From Brachycybe producta (taxonomy: Eukaryota > Arthropoda > Diplopoda > Playtdesmida > Andrognathidae), in assembly GCA_036925085.1 (NCBI GenBank), contig JAUPFP010000013.1, positions 3,001,155 through 3,065,154 on the forward strand: 64,000 nt of DNA. Reading direction: 5' to 3'. A model generated the notes under the pieces. That model searched no databases. It saw only the letters and a list, made by a program, of their open reading frames with translations, and was not told the origin of the DNA. The position numbers and the translations under genes are program-made. Shown piece after piece: positions 1 to 10,923 of the stretch (position 1 is its first letter; each line of letters begins with the position of its first letter).

Positions 1-217
1 GTAATTTATCGAAATAGTAAACATCCCCTGTTTGTATTTTCGCAATATACACATGTATACATACTGTATGTATGTATGGATGTGTATACAACATGTAAGA
101 AGCCTACAGCTTTACTAAAAAGAAAGTTGCATACATATATCCTAATATCTATTTTAGTTTCTTTTATACTGTATAACCAGCATGTCAGTATGATGTTTCC
201 ATGTATATATGAGTTAT

Positions 218-220
<3 letters not shown>

Positions 221-270
<50 letters not shown>
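221..270. repeat. (GA)n microsatellite
   Basis: About 50 bp of GA with a few AAA interruptions. A minus-strand open frame over it (6-326) is low-complexity serine/leucine and not a gene. Confidence 0.95.
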
Positions 271-272
<2 letters not shown>

Positions 273-1418
273 AACCCAGACATCTTTTTGGCCCCCATTA
301 TTATTACTTTTCTTCTTTTTCACCATAAAAATCTAGTCATATATATATGTGTGTGTAACCCTTATTATTCTAATTTTGTATATTATCATCACATGTGTGT
401 GTATGTGTTGCATTTAGAGGTCTACACATAAAAAACTGTGCATCATCATTTGCAGTATTGCAGTGTTAAGTGCAGTTTACAGATCACATTTAGAAGAAGT
501 TATGCTTACTTAGAGCTTTTTTTACACTTGTTGAAAATTGTTAGCATGGAAATGGGGTATAATTTTTTTTTTAAAAAAAAGAAGAAAGACAAAAAAAATG
601 TACCCTTACATATATTTTCAACATCATATAGCTAAATTAGAGAAAGCATAATGTTAACTTTCTTGAATGCAAATACATTATCTTAGAAAATGGCATACGC
701 CAGGGTGGTGATTACGATCTCGACGGCTGGTTTTTTTTACACATTTATTACTTATCCAATTTGAAGTATAAGAAAGATAAAAAAATGTTGTAAGGAGGGG
801 GGGGGGGGTAAACAAGCCACTTCAGTGAATTCACAAGTATCTATCAGATGAAGAAAGAAGACTCCTCCTATATTTTGTATAGTATGACATGAGTTTTACT
901 TGCATGCATGCATTATGCCTTTTTTTTCTCTAAAAAAATTGCTTGATTATTGCACAAACACCACATTCAAATCTTATCTCTCATAAAACATAACGTAAAT
1001 CATCACTATATACCAACCATCAATTCCATCATCAAATTAGCAAGTTTAAATCTAACAATGAGAATACAGTAGTTTTGGTCGCTATAACTTTTTTTTTGTA
1101 ACATGGGAATTCTTTTTTTTTTTGAGTATGGTATTAAATTTTCAGATGCTTTTCTTGAGTTTTATTACAAACTACCAAAGAATATGGCTTCAAATGTGGT
1201 TTTTCCCCGGTTTTAAAATAGTTCCTGTTTAAAATGTTATTTTGCTTTAAAACATTTAGCTTTAAAGCATTAAGCTGAAACTGCATAGAAATGCTTTTGC
1301 TAAAGTGCGTGAATTATTAATTACAAGCAAAGCTACAATGTTTCAAGCATGCATAATTAATAGTTATATGGTAAAGTAGGGCAAGTGCAGCAATTATCAA
1401 TAATTTCCGACGTTTTAC
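271..1418. other. AT-rich intronic DNA, nothing recognised
   Basis: Homopolymer runs including 12 G at 797-808 and several long T and A runs. No coding, RNA or transposon signal seen. Confidence 0.6.
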
Positions 1419-1676
1419 ACGGGACAGACTAATCGTAGGTCACTAGGTGACCTACACTTTAAGATAGTAATTTGGAGAAGAACTGTGGGTCAGTCAGTGA
1501 CCTACACTTTTAGATTTGAACTGTGGGTCACTCAGTAACGTACACTTTTTTTAAATTTTGAGGGTCTGGGGGCACACCCCAGACCCCCTGCAACAAGCTG
1601 AATTTAAAAATAATCATCGATATAAAAACGTTCTAAAGTGTAGGTCACCTAGTGACCTACGATTAGTTTGTCCCGT
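1419..1676. mobile_element. 258-bp TIR element (MITE) with 5-bp TSD
   Basis: Terminal inverted repeats of 43 bp (1419-1461 and 1634-1676) differ at one position and begin ACGGGACA. Flanks carry an identical 5-bp target-site duplication TTTAC (1414-1418, 1677-1681). The inner part of each TIR is itself a palindrome around CACTAGGTG, and two further diverged copies of the TIR core follow the left TIR as tandem subterminal repeats. A GGGTCTGGGG/CCCCAGACCC hairpin (1562-1586) sits in the middle. No coding capacity; superfamily not assigned. Confidence 0.88.
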
Positions 1677-1939
1677 TTTACTTGGCAATATACACTCTTG
1701 TGCTATTGTAAAATGTTAATTGTGTAGTTTGGGTTTTGTCCTTTAAGAATACGCGCTAAAATCTTTAACCTAACATCTTTTAACCTTTTGAAATTTCGAA
1801 AAGTATAACAGATTGTGTTGCATTGCCCCAACTATTTATTGGAGTAAGTCTATGACAACCGTACACGACTATTGCTAACTAAAAAATATTTATTTATTTC
1901 AAATAACATATCAAATGTCTGAATAAAAGGCATTGGGTA

Positions 1940-2045
1940 TTCAATGAAGAACATATGGAGCTTCAAAACTAGAAGAAAAAAAACATCCCGAGTTGCATAT
2001 TTTAGGGCTGTATATCATTCTAAAGTGTAACTTGTCAATTTAAGG
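1940..2045 (+). repeat. Dispersed repeat, copy 1
   Basis: Shares a collinear ~100-bp segment with 8308-8425: GAGCTTCAAAACTA then AAAACATCCC, AGTTGCATATTTTAGG, CTGTA.ATCATT and TAACTTGTC in the same order. Family unknown. Confidence 0.75.
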
Positions 2046-2099
2046 GGGTCGCACTTAACCATCTTACCTGAAGTTTGTTTTTAAAGCGAACACTGCAAT

Positions 2100-2245
2100 A
2101 TCATGATGATGTCTATGGAAATGTGGCCAACCCTGAATGCACTTGAGGTTATTTTCTGCCAAATGTAGACATTTTCATATTTAGCCTTCGTCATTTGCCC
2201 CACCCCTATTAAACAATCCTGCGGGCGCCACAGCACTTTCTTTTA
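2100..2245 (-). repeat. Dispersed repeat with GCGCCCGCAGGATT end, copy 1
   Basis: The reverse complement aligns with 26943-27090: GCGCCCGCAGGATT, then AGAAAATAACCTCAA, then GGGTTGGCCAC and CATAGACATCA in the same order. Family unknown; the sharp GC-rich end suggests a transposon terminus. Confidence 0.75.
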
Positions 2246-3339
2246 AAGTGTTTTTCAAATGTTTTCACTTGTTGTAAATGTTGTTTAACATTACTGTAGC
2301 GCCTTTATAACTTCAGTATTGTTTATAAAATTAATTATAGCATAGTAAAAACCAGAAGAAGAAAAAAAAACGCCATTGTTCAAAATGATTCTATATTTTT
2401 AGTCTGTTTATATGTGAGTTCACATTTTTAATTGTGTTCTTGTCATCTTAACCAATGTTTTTGAGCAAACAAAAAACATTTGGTATTGACAGTTGCTTAA
2501 ACCTGGGCACGATTGGTACAAAGGACACATAGTGAGATCGAAATTGCTTTTACTATAGGTCCAGAACAATAATATTTTTTTCTTCTTCTAGGATGACAAC
2601 AAAGTTTATTATAATATGTAAACAAAATAAATCGAAAAAAAACCCTGCGTATATGAGCCTTAAAAAATCGTTGAAAATTACTTATTCAAATATGAGCATC
2701 ATGTAGAAATCTAATCAGATTTCCATCAATTTCGTCAAATGTCCTAAACAACTGCAAATTTGGTGAACGGGTAGTCACTGCATGCCTTTTTTTCTGAATG
2801 GAAAATAACCGAATTAGATCTACATGTATATGAAGTTTGTAAATAAGTTTTCATGTTGAGTAAACTTTCCAAAAGTTACTTGGCAGTTTGGCACTTTCTT
2901 TTTAATTGTTTTGTGCAAATAACAAACTGTTTGATTGCGTGCTAATTACTAACCTGGAAGTGCAAATAACTGAATTATATAAGTATTTTCTTATTGCTTT
3001 ATTTTAAAATGGGGGTGTTCCTCACATGAATGCATCTCGCACAATGACAAGTCGTGTAGGCCTAGGCGCCAACTGCATGGGTGATCCGGTGTTCAAGCGA
3101 ACAATGAAACTTTGCGATGGATGCTCACTGCTCAGCACCTCTTGGAATTTTTCAATCTTAACATTTTTTCCAATTTTATTTAAGCATCTGCTTGCTGAAT
3201 AGAAGTCCCTGTGATGTCTTTAACACTACATACCGGTACTCAGTTTGAGCACTCAAATGAATGACATTACATGAAAAACGTGGTTAACATGGTATAACCT
3301 CTAACAAGTGTAACACCTTGTACATTATTTTGTTTTCCC
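2246..3339. other. AT-rich intronic DNA, nothing recognised
   Basis: No repeats or coding signal identified by eye apart from homopolymer runs. Confidence 0.5.
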
Positions 3340-4215
3340 TTTATCTGCATAGCCTTGGGGTCCCGCGTACCCTAAGTGCCGCATTTCCGCCCTTTCTACT
3401 ACCTTCTAAGACCTCAAAGTATCAAGTCACATCCTGGTTCCGGTATTGGAGGAGTGATACCCGTCGAGGCACAGTCCTTTGGGCATGGATGCACACAAGC
3501 CCTAGGTATAAAGGTCCGTGTATCGATAGATTTAGGGTCGATTCTTTGATATCGAAACTATGAAATAACCCATTCAATGGTCCGGTGGCTAAACAACGCC
3601 ACAGTAACAACTCTTCTCTGTTGAATTTAATATTCAATGATTGTGCCCATTAAATATGTAACTCGACAATCTGCATTCGTCTAGCCTGTCTTCATTTATT
3701 CTCTTGCAACCAACTGCGTCCAAAGGAAATACAAAAGGAAACGATCCCCGCATCATTAGGAATCAAGTCTAAATCATACATACTCTTGGTGTAAGGCGGT
3801 GTCCACCCCAAACTAAGAGGATCCAGACTTGAGTCCCGTAACAGGTGCTCTACACTGTTACACAAGCAACACCTCATCCTATTGTCAAAGCAAACTGTGT
3901 GGTATAAAAATATAAACGATACACTACAGGTACCAAGAATTAATTACACACAAGCTGCAGGGCACCCCTTAAGTTTTTGAAAAGCCGGCACCTATGAGAG
4001 GAGGCCGCTAATGCTTCTAGTTAATGATGCTGGCTCTGAAAACGGATGGCGCTTTAGCGTGGAGACCGAACTCGACTGTTGTGACATAACTTGAGGTGTC
4101 AAATGCCGCGATGTGTAGAAAGGGTCTTGGACACGATTTCGCCCCGAGCCACCACAGGTGCTAATGCCGACACATTGGGTACTCTAATGCAATCCCCTAA
4201 TAGCTAGCCTCCACC
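3340..4215 (-). pseudogene. GC-richer decayed block, possibly retroelement coding DNA
   Basis: The block is visibly less AT-rich than its surroundings and has few stops on the minus strand between about 3422 and 3877, unlike neighbouring DNA. The translation includes a Cys/His-rich stretch (RCCLCNSVEHLLRD) that weakly recalls the zinc knuckle of retroelement Gag-type proteins. It is broken and no further domain is recognisable. Identification is speculative; an old transposon or host pseudogene are alternatives. The 3' part (about 4203) ends in a CTAGCCTCCACCTCCA motif shared with three other sites in the window. Confidence 0.3.
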
Positions 4216-5284
4216 TCCAGCCTTCACCATTTCCCGAGATGTATTTGTGAAAAGAAAAACCTCTACTTTCACCAGCAATTTCTCATATGGAACAATTAGG
4301 TTTTTTAGAATTAATTTAAATGTTAACAAATGTGCTTTCAAGTGCTAGTAACCTTTACCCAGGAATAGTAAATTATTTATTTTCCTTCAATTCGCTTCCA
4401 TTTATGCTACTTTTTTGTTTGCGCTCACTTTTCTTTTGATATACCGGTGCAGGGTTTAAAAAATAAGGTTTTTGTCATTGTCATCCAAGATGGATAGAAC
4501 TGGAGCAACCATGTGGGACTGTAAACACCACAAAAAGCATCATCACTTTTCATGTTTGGGTTTTTTCTCTCTCTGTCTCAAAGGATTAGAATGATTCCTT
4601 TAGATACATGTTCCCAATTGGTAATGTGTCACAAATCGATTTATTCAACCTGTCATTTCTGTTTTCGTTCTCTCTTTTTATTTTACTCAATACAACTTAC
4701 AATGTTAAGAAATAAAATCCAATATTCATTCACTTCAGACTGACCCAAAGGGCCACGAGGGTGAATTGTGCGTGTTGTATATAAAGGTTCAACAAAATGT
4801 CATTTTTGCTGACAGATTCCCATCGCGCAAAAATTGTCCGCCAAATTCAAACATTTTCATGTTATATAATAATAAAATGTTGGTGAATTTGAATTGGAAC
4901 AAATAAATGTGACAAACGTTCCTCTAATCAGAGTCGTACTAAGACTATCATAGGCAGTAGGCACATTTCTCTTTGTAGATTTTTCATTCGCACTGTGCCT
5001 ATTGTGCCTAATGGATAACACGGACCTGCCTCCAATCCAGCACAAAATTCTTTGTCACATGGAACTCAAACAATTTAAAAAAAAATTAGCACAACTCGTA
5101 AGCACGTTGTGCATACTGCACCAAACGAAAACGACCCTAAGACCTTTGGCTCTTCGAACACTTTTCGACTGCAAAATGAAGTCGGGTTGTTGCCAAAACG
5201 GATCACCTTGAGTTTTTCCATAAAAAAAATTACATTGCAAAAAGTGGTCTGTGTATTTCAACTCGAAGTACTACTATTAAATAG
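4216..5284. other. Unassigned DNA with small inverted repeats
   Basis: Contains a stem-forming pair AAATTCAAACATTTT / AAAATGTTGGTGAATTT near 4842-4892 and a pair of TAGGCA/TGCCTA-type inverted motifs near 4950-5010. Open frames at 4857-5261 on both strands overlap each other and match nothing I recognise. Confidence 0.4.
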
Positions 5285-5373
5285 CGCTATGCAACAATGG
5301 CTGGCTCTCACCTCCCCTGGATGCTCTCTACACTTCACATGGGGATGTGTACCCTACGGGTTAAGAAACCCTG
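5285..5373 (-). mobile_element. hAT-type transposon end
   Basis: On the minus strand the segment begins GCAGGGTTTCTTAACCCG, the CAG-GGTTTCTTAA form typical of hAT terminal inverted repeats. The partner end and target duplication were not found, so it is probably a truncated fragment. Confidence 0.45.
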
Positions 5374-5859
5374 CTTAAGTTTCAAGTCATTTTTAATTAA
5401 TAATAATCAGTTCCTGGGAACTATGTAGTCGGAATCTTTCTAAAGTTCGCCAAGGAAAAAAGTAACCTGAGAGAAACTAATATAAAAAAATCTGTTGAAC
5501 ACATGCATGAAGTTTTTTTTAAATTGAGTGAAACTATTTGTCATTAATTTTGACATCTCTTGAATTGAAATACCACACGCATGCGCACAATTGCCGATTA
5601 AGGGTACCACCCTTAATTCTCACACCCTTGTCTCTTAAGTTTATGCTACGATTTTAAGTAAATACGGTAGAGAATCATGCTATCCTGAAAAAACTGCCAT
5701 TTGTCCTAATAATAGCTTTTTAAGAGGCTAGATACATCGTTTAGTTCAAAATTTCTCCGAATGTAGGCGCTGCGATCGTTGTTGACTGAAAAACGGTTTT
5801 TTAACGTTTTTTCTCCCGGTTCGAAGTCACATAATAATTAATAGAAAAATAATTTCGCG

Positions 5860-6455
5860 TGCTAACCTTCTAAAAAGAAAACATTGTGAAGCCAGTAGAT
5901 TAATGCACGTAATAATTATTTTGTTATTGTTCTGAGTTGTTTTAACGGGAGTTCTTCAAATGTTTGGGTGACGGTTTTTTGGTCCTATGGGACTTAACAT
6001 GGAGTTAAAAAACGTAAGATTTTAATTGTTATTTAAAAATAGAAAGCCCTTTTAAAATTTAGAAAAAGGAATAATCCTGAAGGCAATAAACACATGTAAG
6101 TACGTGCTAATTTTTCTGATTGCTCTAAATCATTTTTAATCAGAGTTCTCTTATCTTTTGTTGGACGGTGTTTTAGTCCTATGGGACTTAACATGGAGTT
6201 TAAAAACGTACGATTTTAAACGTTATTAAAAAATAGAAGGACCTTTTCAAAATTTATAAAAAGGAAACATCGTGAAGCCAATACATGAATGTATGTGCTA
6301 ATTATTTTGTTATTGTTCTAAATCAGTTTTAACGAGAGTTTTTCAAATGTTTGTGGGACGGTTTTTGATCCAATGGGATTTAACATGGGGTTAAAAAAAC
6401 GAACGACTTTGAACCTTGTTTAAAAATAGAAGGACCTTTTCAAAAATTATATAAA
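5860..6455 (+). repeat. Tandem repeat with ~193-bp period, about three copies
   Basis: The landmark CCTATGGGACTTAACATGG occurs at 5984 and 6178, and a diverged form CCAATGGGATTTAACATGG at 6370: spacings 194 and 192 bp. Other blocks (TTTTGTTATTGTTCT, GACGGT, AAAAATAGAAGGACCTTTT, CAT.GTGAAGCCA) repeat in the same order. A partial copy precedes at about 5860. Identity by eye is about 75-85 percent. Confidence 0.88.
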
Positions 6456-6699
6456 TCGAGCACTGAAAGAACAATACTTTTTATTGCATTTTGCGCTTTA
6501 CTGTATTTGAATTGAGCGATTGTGAGGCGATTTCTTGCAGTTTTAGTAACACTATATAAGAACACTCATTTGTCTCGTTGTCGTCTGCTCAAAACAACAA
6601 GATGGACGTGGATCTAGGCTCTTAATGTGCATAGGCATTTTCCCTTATTATTTGCCAATGCACATCACAGTGAACAAGACATTTCCTTGGAGTCTAGTT

Positions 6700-6782
6700 A
6701 GTCAACTGGCGTCGGCATTTGACCAACGCTAGATGACCAAATGAGACTTTGACCAAAAATTAAATGACTCTTACCAAAAAGG
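6700..6782 (+). repeat. Short degenerate GACCAAATGA minisatellite
   Basis: Repeated imperfect words: TTTGACCAACG, GATGACCAAATGAG, TTTGACCAAAAATTAAATGA, TTACCAAAAA. Resembles in style the minisatellites at 15869 and 51485. Confidence 0.55.
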
Positions 6783-7125
6783 GATAGCAATTTCTAGAAT
6801 ATCGGTATGCTGGAAAAAATAGCAGTTCCTAATCTTTCGCAATTTACTAATCTCATAAATGAGCCACCTTAAGCTTAGTGTTAGGTGCTGGTCATCCACT
6901 GTGTTGCATCTCAAACGTTGCCGAAGGTTGGAATAGAGGCTAACAATGCCTATAGAGAATGTGTTGGAGGAAGTTAGTTTGGTTTCTGGTGCAAAGCGCC
7001 AGCACACTGCGCCCTAATCAGTTCCTAAGCACATTTTTCCCCTAGTAGGAGCGTTTAGTTAACTGGTGGTTTAGTATGTTAATGTGGCCTCTGTCGCGGA
7101 GTGCCAACACTTTTGGTAATTAATG

Positions 7126-7390
7126 CAGTGTTTCTTAAACTGTATTCCGCAGAGCGCTAAAGTTCTGCAAACTACTCGTAGGTGTTCTGTGAAGGTTTGT
7201 AAATATTTTACATCATAAAATATTTGAATTTAGGTAGTTTTTTTATTTTAGTTTATTTTAGAATATCAAAAATTAAAAATAAAATATAAAAATCCAAGGA
7301 AAAATACATAATATATTAATATGATTGTTACTTTCACAAATAGGAGTTCCACATAAAAAATAATATTACTTAGGGTTTCATGGCTAGCCT
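7126..7390 (+). mobile_element. hAT-like element, left end
   Basis: Begins CAGTGTTTCTTAAACTGT, then ATTCCGCAGAGCGCTAAAGT. The same order of blocks appears on the minus strand of 29516-29800 (CAGTGTTGCTTAAATTGTG). An AT-rich body follows. It ends near GGCTAGCCTCCGCCT, part of a motif shared with other sites; no clean right end seen. Confidence 0.5.
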
Positions 7391-8307
7391 CCGCCTACAA
7401 GTCTGGTCATCCTTTGCGATGCGTACAGCCGAGTTGGAGCATGTACATTGTACACAAGTGGCCATCAAATAAGCCTAACATTTTTCTGATAGCTGGATTC
7501 TCCGCAACATATACATACATTATATTAAGTTCGAGGATTGCCAGCTTCGATCAAGAATGTTAACAACATGAACACATTTCGACAGCAACACATTCATCAT
7601 GGTCTCATCGCGAGTCTTCAAAAGGAGACCTCCCTCTGTGACCACCTTAGCTCTAACTCTTAAAAAGGCAAAACTCATTTTGAAAAATTGACTACAAGTG
7701 CAAATACCAAACCTAACTCTCATCATTTATACAAAAGATGATCCAACACACTGAAAACAAGACAGTGACGTTGTCATTTTAAATTTTTATACGAATCTTT
7801 TTTAATCTTAACATAGATCTCCTCCCTCCATTCTACTGTACAATTGGAAGCTAATTTATCTTGAGAATATTCAGCAAGTTTTTCCTTACTTTGTTTATCC
7901 TATTATCAAGAAACTTCGTCATGTCCACGCTCATGTTACTGCCAAAACTGAAAATCAGCTATTCTATGCAATTACTAGACATTTTGCAAAAAAAAAAAAA
8001 CAATTCAGTAAATAAAATTTATACAATTGCTAGCGTTTTAGGCAATGTTAAGAATGCCCAAACAACTTAGAAAAGTGTACTAAATGCTAGACAACATTAT
8101 CTAATTTGGTTAATATTTTAGTAATTCTGTACATTTCTTAAGCCAGTTTTAAAAGTGTAATGCCTAAACATCATTAGAACTCTGGTTATTTAAGCATTCA
8201 GGAGCAAAATTTAAAAAAACTTGAAATTAGATGGGTGCAGGGTATTTCATTCACATTTCAATGTAATCCAACTTTGAGCAGACAATATTAATTAATTTGT
8301 ATCTATA
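7391..8307. other. Unassigned intronic DNA
   Basis: Open frames at 7520-7726 (minus) and 7861-8070 (plus) match no family I recognise. A 12-A run at 7989-8000. No repeat structure identified. Confidence 0.4.
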
Positions 8308-8425
8308 AATGAGTATTCAACATACTGTATAACATACAATATAAGAAGCTTCAAAACTAAAAAAACATCCCTTAGTTGCATATTTTAGGACTGTACATCA
8401 TTACAAATGTTAACTTGTCTATTAT
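8308..8425 (+). repeat. Dispersed repeat, copy 2
   Basis: Collinear with 1940-2045 (AGAAGCTTCAAAACTA, AAAACATCCC, AGTTGCATATTTTAGG). It abuts the tail of the LINE fragment at 8424. Confidence 0.75.
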
Positions 8426-8858
8426 ACAATTACAATTACAACTAGTACTCTGCTAGCAGCCAAATAGGCCTATGGCAGAGGGACATAAAAGTCCACATGC
8501 AGCATTAAGAATTGTCAAGCACATATATAAAAACAAAATGAATATACAAATGTCAATCCCACAAAACAAAATTATCCCCATTCACCACTGCCTCAGGAAG
8601 AGAGTTCCATTGTCTTATAACTCTGTCCTAGCAAAAATCTCCCTAATTTTCTTAGAGTGGTCAGTCCTGCCCATGTATAGTGCTTTATGAACATCACTGG
8701 ACTGTGGTTTAGGACAATCAGCACGTGTAATTTTTCGAAACAATTTCAAACTTAACTCAGCCCTGTGATGTGCCAAACTATGCCATTGTAGTACTGACAG
8801 CATCTCAATGACACTATCTGTAAATTTGTGCCTGCCACAAAAAACCTAGCTGCCTTAT
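8424..8858 (-). mobile_element. LINE 3' end (CR1-like), broken
   Basis: Minus-strand translation gives the C-terminal end of a non-LTR reverse transcriptase protein: CGRHKFTDSVIEMLSVLQW, HSLAHHRAELSLKLFRKI, then RVIRQWNSLPEAVV in a shifted frame. The order SV..ML..L.W..L..R followed by R.WNSLP...V is characteristic of the CR1/L2-type ORF2 C-terminus. The 3' UTR includes CCCTCTGCCATAGG and TTTGGCTGCTAGCAGAGT and ends in a GTAATT-type simple tail (8423-8441). It has at least two frame disruptions and is 5'-truncated at a head-to-head junction at 8858/8859. Confidence 0.85.
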
Positions 8859-8913
8859 GCTAGGTTTGTTTGTGGCAGGCACAAATTTACAGATAATGTC
8901 ACTGAGATGCTGT
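8797..8913. repeat. 54-bp inverted repeat with 8-bp loop
   Basis: Left arm 8797-8850, loop TGCCTTAT, right arm 8859-8913. The arms begin ACAGCATCTCA and end ACCTAGC. Only a few mismatches, so a cruciform or RNA hairpin could form. Its content is LINE reverse-transcriptase sequence. Confidence 0.92.
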
Positions 8914-8940
8914 GTCTCACCCCATCTTACCTTATTTTTA
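8859..8940 (+). mobile_element. Head-to-head second LINE fragment
   Basis: Plus-strand translation ARFVCGRHKFTDNVTEMLC repeats the start of the minus-strand LINE fragment next to it, in opposite orientation. Similarity ends near 8913. The two copies differ at several bases, so this is not a perfect recent fold-back. Confidence 0.8.
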
Positions 8941-9658
8941 TTGTAGTGGGTGTGAGAACCGTTGAACGTGAAGGAACACAGAAATATAGTTTCAACATTT
9001 ATTCTGATTTTTTATTTCTATTTCTGTTTTCTTCTTATTTTTTTTTCTTCCTACGTGTGATCTAGGCTTTAATTAGAAACTACAACAAGAATTGTAGATG
9101 TGATGACATGATTTGTCTTAAAACAGAGGCAATTATGGCCGTCTAGTCATCAAATATCACACTAAAAAAAGAAATAGCGGGTGGAAAAAAAATTTAGAGA
9201 ACAATCCTTTCAACAGCCTCCTAAAAAAACTTATTTGTGGGGTTTTGTTTGAAATCATTCATTGGTACCTAACATGCGGTTACTTCTTGTCGAAAGTTCT
9301 TGTAGTTTTCAATGTATGTTTTCCATTGTAAACATTCCAAACAACATAATCCTTCTACTAAGCCTAAGCTCATGTGTAAACTTATCACGTGTTTTTTTTT
9401 TCTCTTCTTCTTCACACTTGTTATCGAGATTAGACTGAATAAAGAAGCGCCAACCAAAGAACAAATGGATTTTAATTTTTTTCATTCTTGCTTCCTGGGT
9501 GTGTTTCAATTTTTTTTTTTTTTTTTTGTAATTCACACATATTGAAAATAATTTCTTCTTCTTCTGAAAGACTAAAATGGAACGAATTATTATTTTATAC
9601 AGAATACAATCAAAAGGCATTTACCCCTTAATATGCAAATACATCTATACTGCATTAA

Positions 9659-10095
9659 AAGATTCAATTCAATTCAACTCAGTACACCTACATTCAGCTC
9701 AAGAGCCATGTGGCAGAATGGACAATTCCCAAATCATAACTACTTTGTAATTTAAACAAGATTCAGACATCATCCTCAATTTGAATTCATTCTAAAACAG
9801 AACTATGTGCTGGAAGAGAATTCCATAGTCTAAATACATTTGGAAAGAAAGACAGTTCTCGTATTTCTTTAATAAGCTTTCGATGGTCATGTCTACTTAT
9901 ACGGGGTTTTCTAGTAAGAATTACATCTAACAATGGTCTGTTCTCTGGAACTAGCAAATGTTCAAGAAGGGCAATGCTTTGTTTAGCTCTATGATGCACA
10001 AAATGCATTATTACATTTGCAACCACTTTATTGTACACTTTGTTACCATATGAGTGCAATATGTAATAATCAATATAACTATGGCAGCCAGCAGT
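9659..10095 (-). mobile_element. Second LINE 3' end (CR1-like)
   Basis: Minus-strand translation ends ELSFFPNVFRLWNSLPAHSS, the FFP..R.WNSLP hallmark of CR1/L2-type ORF2 C-termini, after an open stretch of about 100 residues. A further readable frame continues beyond the stop. The 3' UTR (TCCATTCTGCCACATGGCTC) parallels that of the LINE at 8424 and ends in a GAATT-type tail (9659-9680). The first ~15 residues of the open frame at 10146 come from the adjoining dispersed repeat, not from the LINE. Confidence 0.82.
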
Positions 10096-10099
10096 ACGG

Positions 10100-10320
10100 T
10101 TAAAGGTCGTGCACGTGCACCACTTTTGGACTTTGAAGTTATACACAATTTTTAATATTAATTATACAACGGCAAACCTATTTACAGTAAATCGACATGT
10201 CAGTTATTCTTACGGCATAGTCTAAAACTAAAAACAGCACATTCTCTTAATTAAGATATTGCACGTATTCAAAAAATTACCGAAAAAACAATTTATTCCC
10301 ACCTTGCAAAATACCCTGTA
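10100..10320 (+). repeat. Dispersed repeat shared with 33966-34207, copy 1
   Basis: Collinear blocks shared with the 34 kb copy: TTTGGACTTTGAAGT, ACACAATTTTTAATATT, AAATCGACATGTC, AAACTAAAAACAGCA, CTTAATTAAGATAT, CCACCTTGCAAAATACCCTG. The family is unknown and carries no coding capacity here. The LINE at 9659 joins it directly at about 10100. Confidence 0.82.
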
Positions 10321-10894
10321 TCCATCCATGAATATAACCCAAAATTAAAAATGCATAAAAATACACAAATTGCACAATCTTTGGATAGTTATAGAAATTT
10401 GCATAATTTCATTCTATTACTGAATTGCTTTCACTGTCAATTTTCTGTTATTGCTTCTGATGATTGTAGCTATTAATTGCTTAGGACATTTAATTAATTT
10501 TGCTTTCACTACGTAATATATTTTCATTTGCATAAAAGGAACAATATCTAAAAAGAATTTGCATATTTTTTTACTTTTTATTTGCATAAAAGTAATCATC
10601 GTCATCCGCATCCTCCGTCATCATCACCAAATTTAAGTCACGTTTTTAACCTATACCGAAATTGATTTTTTTTAATTCTCAAAAAAAACCCCATGTGGAT
10701 GGATCCTTTGCAAAATCTGAATATAAATTGAATAAAAATACTATTTAGAAATGCATTCAGAAAGAAAAATGTCAATATAATTTGAAAAATGGCAGAATTC
10801 ATATTTGTGACAGACAGAAAAGTAGGTAACATCATACATGGGTAAAATGCATTTTTTTTTTTTTTTCTCAAAGAAAAAAACTCAATAAGCTTTT

Positions 10895-10923
10895 GAAGAA
10901 GAAGAAGAAGAAGAAGAAGAAAG
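10895..10923 (+). repeat. (GAA)n microsatellite
   Basis: About ten uninterrupted GAA units. GAA or TTC words recur widely in the window, often near T runs. Confidence 0.95.

Noticed and set aside
9787-10146. 119-codon minus-strand open frame as a host gene
   Set aside because: Its C-terminus is the WNSLP end of a LINE ORF2 and its N-terminus comes from a dispersed repeat.
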